NCBI GenBank assembly: GCA_018714005.1
Contig: DVOA01000111.1
Span: 1 to 33,130, forward strand
Direction: 5' to 3'
Origin: Spyradomonas excrementavium
GTDB taxonomy: Bacteria; Cyanobacteriota; Vampirovibrionia; Gastranaerophilales; Gastranaerophilaceae
Length of the DNA: 33,130 bases
Part shown: positions 1 through 8,216 of the stretch, in pieces
Position numbering within the stretch: the first letter of the stretch is position 1
Layout of the letters: each line of letters begins with the position of its first letter
Program-made: the position numbers and the translations under genes
Notes under the pieces: model-generated
Told to the model about the DNA's origin: nothing
The model's input: only the letters and a program-made list of their open reading frames with translations
Databases searched by the model: none

Positions 1-2074
1 TACGTTATATTTGTAGAGGGGGGAGTAGGCTATGGGGGAGGGGCCGGAGTAGGTTACGTTTTGGGCGTATTCTGGGGGTGCGAAGGGGATGGTTGTTTTG
101 TTTTGGGGGGAGTCGTTGAGGAGGTTGAGGGTGGTTATGTTGATTTGGGCGGATGGTGCGACGGTGGTGTTGTTGGGGAGGGTATCCATGGTTGAGGTGG
201 CGAGGTTGACGTCTACGGCGAGATTGATGTTGCCGTTGATGTGGGTGGATTGGATGAATTGGGGTTCAGCTATGTTATTTATGAAGCTGAGGGAGCCGGA
301 GTTTATTGTGAGGGATGAATTTTCGAGGGCGGTATTTTTTCCGAGGGTTAGATTGATGTTTTCGCTGGTTATGTTGGCGTTGATTACGTCGTTGTTGAGG
401 GTGATTTTGCCGGTTTTGTCGCCGGTGAGGGAGAGGTTGTATTGATTTGAGCGGTTGATGGTGGTGCCGGAGGGTTTGCCGCCGTCGATTTGGTCGTTGA
501 GGGTGATTGAGCCGTTATTTGTGGCGGAGAGGGTGATTATTACGGGGGAATCGGGGGTTGAGGAGCTTGTATTTACGAAGATTGCGTTGGGGGTTTTACC
601 GCGGGAGTCTTCTGTGTAGTTGCCGGTGAATTCGATTGGTTGGTTGTTGGCGGTGATTGTGAGGTTTTCGGTTGTGTAGATGGCTCCGCCTAGGGCGAGG
701 GCGGAGTCGGAGGTGGTTTGGGCGTAGTTGTTGATGAAGGAGCCGGTTATATTGCCGATTGTGCCAGAGTTGTATATTGCCCCGCCATAGGCATAATAAT
801 AAGAAGAAGCGTAGTTGCCTATGAAGTCGCCAGTTATTACACCAATTTTAGCACTATTTTCATTATAAATCGCTCCACCATAAGTCTCACCGCTGCCAGA
901 AACTGCGTAGTTACCTATGAAATCGCCTGTTATATCGCCGATTGTACTGTTGTGATCGTTAAAAATCGCACCGCCATAGGCCAAACCCGCAACGGAAATG
1001 TAGTTTCCAATGAAATTGCCGGTTATATCGGCCATTGTACTGTTTTCCCCGTTAAAAATCGCACCGCCATAGGCACAATTGCGGTCAGAAACAGTGTAGT
1101 TTCCGATAAAATCGCCGGTTATATTGCCGATTGTGCTGTTATTATAGTTATAAATTGCACCACCATAAGTCTCACCGCCGCCAGAAACTGCGTAATTGCC
1201 TATGAAATTGCCGGTTATCGAGCCGATTGAGCTGCCGGAATCATTAAAAATCGCGCTGCCTTTGGCAGAGCTGCGGTCAGAAGCAGCATAGTTGCCTATA
1301 AAATCACCGGTTATGTCGCCGATTGTACTGCCGGAATCATTATAAATTGCGCCGCCTGCGGCAGAGCTGCGGTCAGAAATTGCGTAGTTTCCGATGAAAT
1401 TGCCGGCTATTGAGCCGATTGTACTGGTGGAATCATTATAAATCGCGCCGCCGTTGGTACCACCGAATTCAGAAACTGCGTAGTTTCCAATGAAATCGCC
1501 TGTTATATTGCCGATTGTGCTGCGATAGTTATAAATCGCGCCGCCTTCGGGATAATTGTTATCAGAAACGTAGTTGCCGACAAAATCTGCGCTTATATCG
1601 CCCAGCTTAGCTAATGAACCACGATTGTAAATCGCACCTCCGTATCGAGAACCGGAAGTGCTGCCTGTGGTCAGGTTTACGAAGCTGCCGCCGGTTATGT
1701 TCATTGAGGAGTTGTCGGTATCTACGTTGTTTATGTGGGTGTGTTCTGTACTGGTGTCGTATTTTGCGGTGATTTGGGCATTTTCTTTGTCGGTTTCGGT
1801 GAGTTGGAGTCCGGTGTCAGTGTTTTCCCATTTAAAGTATTTTTCTCCGTCGCCGGAGCCGTATTCGGGGTAAATTATTGTATCAGGTGTGGGCGGTACG
1901 GGCGGGATGTTGGTTTCATCTGCGAAAGCGGGTGAAAATAGGGGTAAAGTCAGTGCCAGGGCGAGTGTTAGGTGGCAAAGTTTATTTCTTAAAGTACTAC
2001 CAGCCCCCCCCCCCCATGGGCGCAAATGCTTTATTTACAAGGGTTTTAGGGGATTTTACACAATTCTTTTCCAT
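1..2074 (-). CDS. Repeat-rich surface/autotransporter-like protein, 5' part, frameshifted at a poly-G tract
   Basis: The minus frame from 2004 down to 1 has no stop (668 codons) and runs off the window, so the C-terminus is unseen. It begins with a hydrophobic signal segment ending in FSPAFA, with predicted cleavage before DETN, and then eleven repeats built on GGAIYN and ITGDFIGNY (residue period 31-32), followed by an Asn/Thr/Ser-rich beta-type stretch. This resembles right-handed beta-helix passengers of autotransporters and chlamydial Pmp proteins (family resemblance, not a proven homology). The best start is the ATG at 2074, preceded by GAGGTG at 2087-2082. That frame enters a 12-G tract (2015-2004) and stops at codon 26. 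With 11 or 14 Gs it would join the long frame and give a 51-residue extended signal peptide. The gene is therefore OFF as assembled, unless the TTG at 2025 is used. Codons in 1-720 are strongly C-ending, unlike the repeat part. Confidence 0.85.
688..1641 (-). repeat. Eleven in-frame coding repeats, 93/96-bp period
   Basis: The codon pair for GG of the GGAIYN motif falls at plus positions 1639, 1543, 1450, 1354, 1258 (degenerate, GSAIFN), 1162, 1066, 973, 877, 784 and 688. Spacings are 93 or 96 bases only, i.e. 31 or 32 residues. Each unit also carries an ITGDFIGNYA-like segment. Constant length with no frame break points to a folded solenoid rather than low-complexity sequence. Confidence 0.9.
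2004..2015 (-). repeat. 12-G homopolymer at the start of the surface-protein gene (putative phase-variation switch)
   Basis: Twelve consecutive Cs on the plus strand read as Gs on the coding strand, directly after an in-frame Met codon (residue 20 of the start frame). Frame arithmetic: 11 or 14 Gs join the Shine-Dalgarno-preceded ATG to the signal peptide and repeats; 12 or 13 Gs lead to an early stop. Poly-G tracts at the 5' end of surface genes are known slipped-strand phase-variation switches in Campylobacter, Helicobacter and chlamydial pmp genes. Use as a switch here is inferred from the sequence alone; a homopolymer sequencing error of one base is the main alternative. Confidence 0.7.
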
Positions 2075-2081
2075 AATTCTA

Positions 2082-2087
2082 CACCTC
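2082..2087 (-). promoter_or_regulatory. Ribosome-binding site of the surface-protein gene
   Basis: On the minus strand GAGGTG stands 7 bases before the ATG at 2074. This site is what favours the ATG at 2074, out of frame with the long reading frame at 12 Gs, over the in-frame but unsupported TTG at 2025. Confidence 0.7.
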
Positions 2088-2337
2088 ACGGTATTAGCTT
2101 AACAATTTCAGGGCTTAATTTTTGAAACAATTTTGTTATTGCCCATCTAATTATTTAATGCCCGTTTTTTGGTGGTTTCTAACATCTGTTGGGTGGGATT
2201 GTTACATTTGTTCACAATTCAACCATTAAATTCACCTGTTAAACGCAACTTGTAATCATAATTTTTTTGCGATACATTCAGTGTGTATAAACACGATTTC
2301 ATTTGTACAGGTCATAGAAAAAAGAGGAGAAACTCAA

Positions 2338-3297
2338 ATGACAGAAAGAAAATTAGTTGGAACAAACGAAATGTTCAAAAAAGCGCTCGCAGGCGGATAC
2401 GCTATCGGTGCTTACAACGTAAACAACATGGAAATTCTTCAGGCAATTGCTGAAGCAGCTGAAGAAACCCGCTCACCTATCATCTTGCAGGTTTCAGCAG
2501 GCGCAAGAAAATACGCAAACCAGACTTACCTCGTAAAACTGGTTGAAGCAGCTCTGGCAACAACTACAGTTCCCATCGCGCTTCACTTAGACCACGGTGC
2601 TGACTTTGAAATTTGTAAAGCTTGCATCGACGGTGGTTTCTCTTCTGTTATGATTGACGGTTCAAGATTCTCATTTGAAGAAAACGTTGCAGTAACTAAA
2701 AAAGTTGTTGAATACGCTCATGAAAGAGGAGTTTCAGTAGAAGCTGAGCTCGGAAAACTCGCAGGCGTTGAAGATGACGTAAATGTAAGCGAAAAAGACG
2801 CTAAATACACTAATGTTCACGAAGCTGTTGAATTCGTAAAACAAACAGGCTGCGATTCTCTCGCAATCGCTATCGGAACTTCTCACGGCGCTTACAAATT
2901 CAAAGGCGAAGCAAAATTAGACTTTGAAAGACTCAAAGAAATCAAAGACGCTCTGAAAGAAGCAGGTTTTGGCGATTATCCGATTGTTCTTCACGGTTCT
3001 TCTTCAGTTCCGCAGGAACTCGTTGAAAAATGCAACAAATTCGGCGGAAATCTGCCCAATGCGCAGGGCGTTCCCGAAGATATGCTCAACTATGCTTCAA
3101 AACACGGCGTAGCTAAAATCAACATCGACACAGACTTGAGATTGGCTATGACTTCTACTATCCGCGAATTCTTCGTTGAGCACCCCGAAAAATTCGACCC
3201 CAGAGAATACATGGGCCCGGGCAGAACAGCGGTTAAAGAAATGGTTATGCACAAAATGAGAGATGTTCTCGGCACAGCCGGCCACGCTGATGACTAA
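2338..3297 (+). CDS. fba: Class II fructose-1,6-bisphosphate aldolase
   Basis: Zinc-dependent aldolase that splits fructose-1,6-bisphosphate into dihydroxyacetone phosphate and glyceraldehyde-3-phosphate (glycolysis/gluconeogenesis), cytosolic. The 319-residue product starts MTERKLVG and has the family length. The hallmark LHLDHG motif (residues 82-87) supplies the catalytic Asp85 and zinc ligand His86. GTSHGAYK and HGSSSVP carry the other metal and phosphate-binding positions, and NIDTDLR lies near the C-terminus. The ATG at 2338 is chosen over an upstream GTG at 2281 because GAGGAG (2324-2329) sits 8 bases before it and homology begins there. It is monocistronic, followed by a clear terminator. 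A related class II tagatose-bisphosphate aldolase is possible but less likely. Confidence 0.95.
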   Translation: MTERKLVGTNEMFKKALAGGYAIGAYNVNNMEILQAIAEAAEETRSPIILQVSAGARKYANQTYLVKLVEAALATTTVPIALHLDHGADFEICKACIDGGFSSVMIDGSRFSFEENVAVTKKVVEYAHERGVSVEAELGKLAGVEDDVNVSEKDAKYTNVHEAVEFVKQTGCDSLAIAIGTSHGAYKFKGEAKLDFERLKEIKDALKEAGFGDYPIVLHGSSSVPQELVEKCNKFGGNLPNAQGVPEDMLNYASKHGVAKINIDTDLRLAMTSTIREFFVEHPEKFDPREYMGPGRTAVKEMVMHKMRDVLGTAGHADD

Positions 3298-3316
3298 TCA
3301 GTCAAAAACATAAACC

Positions 3317-3350
3317 AAAAAGCCTCTTTGAATCATCAAAGGGGCTTTTT
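3317..3350 (+). terminator. Rho-independent terminator after fba
   Basis: A 15-bp stem (3317-3331 with 3336-3350; one G-U pair) with AAAAAG/CTTTTT ends and a 4-base loop. The A-tract on one side and T-tract on the other allow it to act in both directions, ending fba and also the convergent kdsD-kdsC unit. Confidence 0.9.
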
Positions 3351-3376
3351 ATTGAAATTTTCCGCGTCATTGGGTA

Positions 3377-3913
3377 TTATTTGCTAAAAACCAGCCCTTT
3401 TTCCGTAATTTCCGGATATTTCCCCGCGCTTTTCAGTATAAAATCACAAATTTCCCTAACAGCACCGCGTCCGCCATTTTTTGAAGAGATGAAATGTACA
3501 TATTTTTTAACCTCATCCATCCCATCAGCAGGCGTACAAGCTAAACCAACCCTGGAAAGTACGCAAATATCGGGCAAATCATCGCCAACATAAGCTATTT
3601 CGTCCAAATTTACGTTGAATTCCGCCATAAATTCCTCAAGCGCTTTCAGCTTGTTTTTTTCACCCTCAAAAAGCTTGGTCATGCCGAGGTTTTCAAACCT
3701 GTGGCGGACGGTCGGATTTTTCCTTGCGGTGATTATTCCGGTAATATATCCTGATTTAACAAGCATAACTATGCCCTGACCGTCTTTTGCGTTAAAAGTT
3801 TTGAGCTCTTTGCCCTCTTCTGTGAAAGTCAAAGACCCGTCCGTCAAAACGCCGTCAACATCAAACAAAACAGCTTTAATTTTGCCTGCTTTTTGAGCCA
3901 AATCAACCGACAT
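3377..3913 (-). CDS. kdsC: 3-deoxy-D-manno-octulosonate 8-phosphate phosphatase (KdsC)
   Basis: HAD-superfamily phosphatase that converts Kdo-8-phosphate to Kdo, the sugar linking lipid A to the LPS core. 178 residues, the usual size of the C0-capped KdsC type. Motif I is FDVDGVLTDG with Asp18 nucleophile and Asp20; ITARK holds the motif II region; GDDLPD is the motif III metal site; the conserved C-terminal GGRGAVREICD is present. The start ATG overlaps the kdsD stop by one base (TAATG), so the two are translationally coupled. Adjacent kdsD makes the pathway assignment firm. Confidence 0.95.
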   Translation of the reverse strand: MSVDLAQKAGKIKAVLFDVDGVLTDGSLTFTEEGKELKTFNAKDGQGIVMLVKSGYITGIITARKNPTVRHRFENLGMTKLFEGEKNKLKALEEFMAEFNVNLDEIAYVGDDLPDICVLSRVGLACTPADGMDEVKKYVHFISSKNGGRGAVREICDFILKSAGKYPEITEKGLVFSK

Positions 3914-4899
3914 TACGCAATCCCCGCTTTCAAAAGGTCATGGATATGAATCAAACCGACCGGTTTTTTGTCATCATCGCAGACAACCAGCGAAGTAATC
4001 GAATGTTTCTCCATAATATGGAGCGCTTTGGCTGCAAGGTCAGAGCCAAGAACGGTTTTCGGATTTTGGGTCATAACGTCGCTTGCAAGGAGATTTGCCG
4101 TCGAATCGTATTTCAAAAGTGTTCTTCTGATGTCGCCGTCGGTCAAAACGCCCAGCATTATGCCATTTTCGTTCGTAATAATTGCACAGCCGAGTTTTTT
4201 GTCCGAAATATATTTGATTGTGTCGTGAAAAGAGGATTTTTCGTTAATAACAGGCAGCCTTTCGCCCGTAATCATCAAATCCGCAACCTTGTAAAGCACG
4301 CCCTTGCCCAGAGCACCCGACGGATGGAACATCAGGAAATCTTCCTCCGTAAATCCGCGTTTTTTCAACAGGCAAATCGCCAGCGCGTCGCCCATTGCCA
4401 GTGTTGCCGTAGTGCTCGCTGTAGGAGCTTTGCCCAGAGGGCAGGCTTCTTTTTCGACCGAGATATCCAATGTAACATCGCTCTTTTGAGCAAGTGTAGA
4501 GCCCATTTTGCCCGTCATTGCAATCATCGGAACGCCAAAACGCTCAATTAACGGCAAAAGGTTCAAAAGTTCAGAGGTTTCACCGCTGTTAGAAATCGCC
4601 ACAACAACATCCTGACGCGTAATTATGCCGGAATCGCCGTGGGTGCTTTCTGCGGGGTGAAGAAAATAGGACGGCGTACCGGTAGAAGAAAGCGTAGCAG
4701 CGATTTTCCGCCCGATGTGGCCGGATTTTCCCATGCCTGTAATGATTACACGCCCTTTGCACCCGTACATGATATCAATTGCTTTTTCAAAATCTTCGTT
4801 AACCCGTTCTTTGAGTTTCAACACGGAATTTGCCTCAATATCAAGCACTTCTTTTGCCAAATCGGTAATTGAGCTTAATTTATTCAAAGTTTCTAACAT
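3913..4899 (-). CDS. kdsD: D-arabinose 5-phosphate isomerase (KdsD/KpsF/GutQ family)
   Basis: Isomerises ribulose-5-phosphate to arabinose-5-phosphate, the first committed precursor of Kdo. 328 residues with an N-terminal SIS sugar-isomerase domain (GMGKSGHIGRK about 55-65, SNSGETSE about 108) and two CBS domains after about residue 205 (VADLMITGE, LTDGDIRR, VMTQNP). Length and domain order match KdsD/KpsF. The minus-strand ATG at 4899 has GAGGG a few bases upstream. It is the first gene of a two-gene unit with kdsC, which supports LPS Kdo rather than sugar-alcohol metabolism. Upstream lie palindromic repeats. Confidence 0.95.
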   Translation of the reverse strand: MLETLNKLSSITDLAKEVLDIEANSVLKLKERVNEDFEKAIDIMYGCKGRVIITGMGKSGHIGRKIAATLSSTGTPSYFLHPAESTHGDSGIITRQDVVVAISNSGETSELLNLLPLIERFGVPMIAMTGKMGSTLAQKSDVTLDISVEKEACPLGKAPTASTTATLAMGDALAICLLKKRGFTEEDFLMFHPSGALGKGVLYKVADLMITGERLPVINEKSSFHDTIKYISDKKLGCAIITNENGIMLGVLTDGDIRRTLLKYDSTANLLASDVMTQNPKTVLGSDLAAKALHIMEKHSITSLVVCDDDKKPVGLIHIHDLLKAGIA

Positions 4900-4960
4900 T
4901 TTTGCCCTCTCAATTTATGGAATTTCAAAATATCTGCTTCTCCTGAACCGGTTTCTTGCT

Positions 4961-5079
4961 GTCATCCTGAACTTGTTTCAGGGTCGCAAGGTTTTTTGCC
5001 GGATTTTCTTTATCTGGCGATTCCGAAACGAGTTCGGAATGACGATTTCATACTGTCACCCTGAACTTGTTTCAGGGTC
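4961..5079. repeat. Intergenic palindrome cluster 1 (three units)
   Basis: Units at 4961-4985 (CCTGAAC...TTTCAGG), 5018-5044 (ATTCCGAA...TTCGGAAT, opposite orientation) and 5055-5079 (CCCTGAAC...TTTCAGGG). They fill most of the 303-base space between kdsD and miaB; a degenerate fragment lies at 4941-4956. No other gene is visible in the gap. Confidence 0.85.
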
Positions 5080-5202
5080 TAAAGCGTTTGAAACGCCTGT
5101 ATGTCCTTGTTCAAATATATTATACGATGGGCGCGGAGAAAATTGCAATTAACAGCTTATTTTTTAGTTATAATTGTTAAGGAAGTCAAAAAACAGGTAA
5201 AT

Positions 5203-6522
5203 ATGAAAAAGGTATATATTGAAACACTCGGCTGTCAGATGAACAAATCGGATTCGGAAAGAATCCTCGGAATGCTCTCGCATTTTGGCTACGAAGAAAC
5301 AACAGAGCCCAAAGAAGCCGACTTTTTAATCATAAACACATGCTCAATCCGCCAGCTCTCCGCTGACAAGGCTTACAGCTGCGTAGGCGTCTGGGGAAAA
5401 TGGAAAAAAGAACGAAACGAAAACCTGAAAATCGGTTTTTGCGGCTGCGTTGCGCAACAGGACAAAGAAAAACTCCAAAAACGCTTCCCGTACGTTGATT
5501 TGGTCTTTGGACCGTCGAATCTTTACCAGCTTCCTGAGCTTGTAAAACGCATTGAACAAGGCGAAAAAGTCTGTGCCGTTTCCGAACGCCCTTATATTAC
5601 GGACGAAAGCCAATTTGAAATAAAACGCGCCCAAAGCCTGAACGCCTGGATTCCGATAATGGAAGGTTGCGACAATTTTTGCACATACTGCATAGTTCCG
5701 TTCACCCGCGGGCGTGAAAGAAGCAGGGAACCAGAAAAAATCATTGCCGAAGCAAAAAAAGCAATTGAAAACGGGTTCAAAGAAATCACCCTGCTCGGAC
5801 AAAACGTTGACAGCTACGGAAAAGGGCTGGGCGAAGAAGTTACGCTCGCAAACCTTTTAAGAGAATTGAACAAAATCGAAGGAAAGTTCAGAATCCGTTT
5901 TGTAACCTCGTATCCGACGGATATTTCGGACGATTTAATCAAAGCGGTCGGAGAATGCGAAAAAGTCTGCGAATATTTTCACATCCCCATGCAATCCGGC
6001 AGCACAACGCTTCTCAAAGATATGAACCGCCGTTACACGCGCGAAGAATACGGAAAAATCGTCAAAAAAATCAGAAAAGCGTTTGAAAATGTAACAATAA
6101 CCTCGGATTTTATCGCAGGATTCCCCGGAGAAACCGAGGAACAGTTCAATGAAACTTTAAGCGCGATTGACGAGTTTGAGCTGGATTATTCAAACACTGC
6201 AGCATATTCCCCGCGCGAAAAGACAAAAGCCGCACGGTGGGTGGACAAATTTATTGATGAAGAAACAAAAATGAAGCGGCTTGCGATTTTAAACGAAAAA
6301 AACCGCGAAGCATGCCTGAAATCCAACCAAAAATTCGTCGGAAAAACGCTCGAAATCCTTGTTGAATCGTTTGAGGAAAAGGATGGAAAGATTATCCTTG
6401 CCGGACGCGCAAGAAACAACAAAATTGCGCATTTTGAGGGTAAAAAAGAGCTTGTGGGCGAATTTGTTAACGTAAAAATCACAAAAGCGAGCACCTGGCA
6501 TGTTGCCGGGGAGCTGGAGTAA
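5203..6522 (+). CDS. miaB: tRNA-2-methylthio-N6-dimethylallyladenosine synthase MiaB
   Basis: Radical-SAM methylthiotransferase that modifies i6A37 of tRNAs reading UNN codons to ms2i6A. 439 residues from the ATG at 5203, which gives the classical MKKVYIETLGCQMN start; the frame stays open further upstream but that part has no homology. The N-terminal auxiliary cluster cysteines are C11, C47 and C82 (GCVAQ); the radical-SAM CxxxCxxC is C156, C160, C163 in GCDNFCTYC; a C-terminal TRAM-type domain ends the protein. GQNVDSYG and PYTD-like FVTSYPTD motifs are family-typical. Likely a single-gene unit, flanked on both sides by palindromic repeats. Confidence 0.96.
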   Translation: MKKVYIETLGCQMNKSDSERILGMLSHFGYEETTEPKEADFLIINTCSIRQLSADKAYSCVGVWGKWKKERNENLKIGFCGCVAQQDKEKLQKRFPYVDLVFGPSNLYQLPELVKRIEQGEKVCAVSERPYITDESQFEIKRAQSLNAWIPIMEGCDNFCTYCIVPFTRGRERSREPEKIIAEAKKAIENGFKEITLLGQNVDSYGKGLGEEVTLANLLRELNKIEGKFRIRFVTSYPTDISDDLIKAVGECEKVCEYFHIPMQSGSTTLLKDMNRRYTREEYGKIVKKIRKAFENVTITSDFIAGFPGETEEQFNETLSAIDEFELDYSNTAAYSPREKTKAARWVDKFIDEETKMKRLAILNEKNREACLKSNQKFVGKTLEILVESFEEKDGKIILAGRARNNKIAHFEGKKELVGEFVNVKITKASTWHVAGELE

Positions 6523-6561
6523 AGATTCCAGGGTAAAAAAGTGCATATCTACACAAATCCG

Positions 6562-6717
6562 GCGATTCCGAAACAAGTTCGGAATGACGGCTTCTTTCTG
6601 TCACCCTGAACTTGGTTCAGGGTCGCAAGGTTTTGGCACATCGACTTCAAGCCGGCGATTCCGAAACGAGTTCGGAATGACGGCTTTTTTCTGTCACCCT
6701 GAACTTGGTTCAGGGTC
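6562..6717. repeat. Intergenic palindrome cluster 2 (four units, two head-to-head pairs)
   Basis: Units at 6562-6588 and 6655-6682 (TCCGAA...TTCGGA stems) each followed after about 11 bases by an inverted unit of the CCTGAA type (6600-6624 and 6693-6717). The two pairs are near copies, so this is a duplicated two-palindrome block, comparable in layout to bacterial BIME elements. It occupies the gap between miaB and the kinase gene. Confidence 0.88.
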
Positions 6718-6805
6718 TAATAATCGAAAAAACAGCTTTAATCCTTAAAAAGCTTACCTTGCCCGCAGCAAAATAAACTATGAATCACATACTCATTAAA
6801 AACCA

Positions 6806-6814
6806 TGATATAAT
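6806..6814 (+). promoter_or_regulatory. Extended -10 promoter of the ROK kinase gene
   Basis: TGATATAAT is a perfect extended -10 (TGnTATAAT), 35 bases before the ATG at 6850. No good -35 is seen, which extended -10 promoters can tolerate. The leader carries CGGAG as ribosome-binding site. Confidence 0.6.
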
Positions 6815-6849
6815 CTTGAAAAAAGGACATAACCCGAACGGAGAAATAT

Positions 6850-7830
6850 ATGCCCAATTATGCTATCGGAATTGATTTAGGCGGAACAAAGATTTTAACC
6901 GGACTTGTTGATAAAGAAACCGGAAAAGTAGAATATTTTACAAAACACAAAACCCGCGCAGAAAACGGAGCGGATTATGTAATTAACAAAATTATCCAGT
7001 CAATAAATGAGCTGCTTGAGGCGACAAAGCTGGATATCCACCAAATCAGCTCAATCGGCATTGGCGCCCCCGGGCAGGTTAACCGTGAAAAGGGGATTTT
7101 AATCAACGCACCGAACCTGAATTGCTCAAACATAAACCTCAAAGCCATTCTTGAACGCCAGTTTTTTATTCCAACGTTTTTGGGCAACGATGTGGGGATT
7201 GCAACGGTCGGAGAAATGAAATTCGGTTCCGGAGTGGGATTTAACAATATTGTTTGCGTTTTTGTCGGAACAGGAATCGGCTCCGGCATTGCAAAAGACG
7301 GAAAAATTTACTATGGTTCATCGGGAACAGCAGGCGAAATCGGGCATATTATCGTTGACGCAGGCGGAAGACCCTGCGGTTGCGGCGGAAACGGCTGTCT
7401 TGAAGCTTACGCATCGCGAACGGCAATTGAACACAGAATCACAGGTGCGCTGAAAAAGGGCAGAGAATCCGTTATAACAGAGCTTTTAAAAGACGGAAAA
7501 AGAATCAGCTCAAAAGTGCTGAAAAAAGCGCTCGAGCTTGGCGACGAATTAGTAACGCAGACGCTTTTTGAGGCATCTGATTATCTTTCTAACGGGCTTG
7601 CGACGGTTATTAACTTTTACAATCCCGAAATAATCATCCTCGGCGGCGGTCTTATTGACGCAATTGACGAATTTTACGAAAGAACAACCAAAAAAGCCCG
7701 CTCCAAAGCCCTCCCGATACCGGCCAGGACAATTGAGTTCAAAAAAGCCAAGCTGGGCGATTTTTCAGGAGTTATCGGGGCTTGTTTTCTTGAAGATTTA
7801 GCAAAATTATCTGCGGGCAAAGAAAAGTAG
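6850..7830 (+). CDS. ROK-family sugar kinase (glucokinase-like)
   Basis: Probably phosphorylates glucose or a related hexose with ATP. 326 residues. The N-terminal phosphate-binding DLGGTK is at 9-14; the catalytic Asp is D114 in GNDVG; GEIGH (162-166) and the ROK zinc-binding cysteines C176, C178, C183 in PCGCGGNGCLEAYAS are all present; IILGGGL lies near the end. Having the zinc motif makes it a sugar kinase rather than a NagC-type regulator, and there is no N-terminal helix-turn-helix. Glucokinase versus N-acetylmannosamine/fructokinase cannot be told from motifs alone. Its last few codons overlap the first copy of the tandem element described at 7818. Confidence 0.9.
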   Translation: MPNYAIGIDLGGTKILTGLVDKETGKVEYFTKHKTRAENGADYVINKIIQSINELLEATKLDIHQISSIGIGAPGQVNREKGILINAPNLNCSNINLKAILERQFFIPTFLGNDVGIATVGEMKFGSGVGFNNIVCVFVGTGIGSGIAKDGKIYYGSSGTAGEIGHIIVDAGGRPCGCGGNGCLEAYASRTAIEHRITGALKKGRESVITELLKDGKRISSKVLKKALELGDELVTQTLFEASDYLSNGLATVINFYNPEIIILGGGLIDAIDEFYERTTKKARSKALPIPARTIEFKKAKLGDFSGVIGACFLEDLAKLSAGKEK

Positions 7831-8216
7831 ATTTTTTTCCTTGTTGTGACGATGGGGAGGCTGTTGTTGATGACAAAAATGCGTTTTCTTCGTTAAAAAG
7901 CCAGAGAAATCGGAACGGGGAATAGGGATATTTGCTTTTCTCCGGTGATTTAACAAGTCGCTCCCCATCCCGGCCTTCCCCAAGTCGGGGAAGGAGGTTT
8001 TCGGGTTATTTGCAGCTAAAATCAAGAAAAGCAGGTATTTCTCTTTGCAGTGACTATGGAGGAGGCTGCTATTGATTACAAAAGTGGGCTTTCTTCGTTG
8101 AATGGCCGGGGGAATCGGAACGGAAAAGAGGAATACCTGCTTTTCCAGCGCGATTTAACATGTCGCTCCCCATCCCAACTTTCCACAGGTCGGGGATGTA
8201 GGTTTTTAGGTTATTC
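7818..8216. repeat. Tandem direct repeat of a ~200-bp intergenic element
   Basis: Two diverged copies lie head to tail with an offset of 204-205 bases (for example GACGATGG at 7849 and GACTATGG at 8052; GTCGCTCCCCATCCC at 7957 and 8162; GGTTATT at the ends). Copy one starts inside the last codons of the kinase gene, and copy two ends across the stop of the permease gene. Inside copy one, CTTCCCC and GGGGAAG form a hairpin, and GATGGGGAG pairs with CTCCCCATC. Around copy two, GAAAAGCAGGTATT (about 8027) is inverted at about 8131 as AATACCTGCTTTTC. No convincing protein is encoded. The 380-base gap holds nothing else. Confidence 0.8.

Noticed and set aside
718..1230. Plus-strand open frame of 170 codons in the repeat region
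   Set aside because: It is the antisense of the GGAIYN repeats; its own repeats are only mirror images of the minus-strand gene, which has the signal peptide and longer frame.
688..1641. Possible CRISPR array because of regular ~95-base spacing
   Set aside because: The repeats are coding, degenerate, and vary in step with the reading frame (93/96); no short identical repeat with unique spacers is present.
4700..5152. Plus-strand open frame across the kdsD start and the palindromes
   Set aside because: Antisense to kdsD and then through repeats; no support for translation.
7807..8025. Minus-strand open frame of 72 codons
   Set aside because: It lies entirely on the tandem intergenic element and the end of the kinase gene, has no ribosome-binding site and no protein-like composition.
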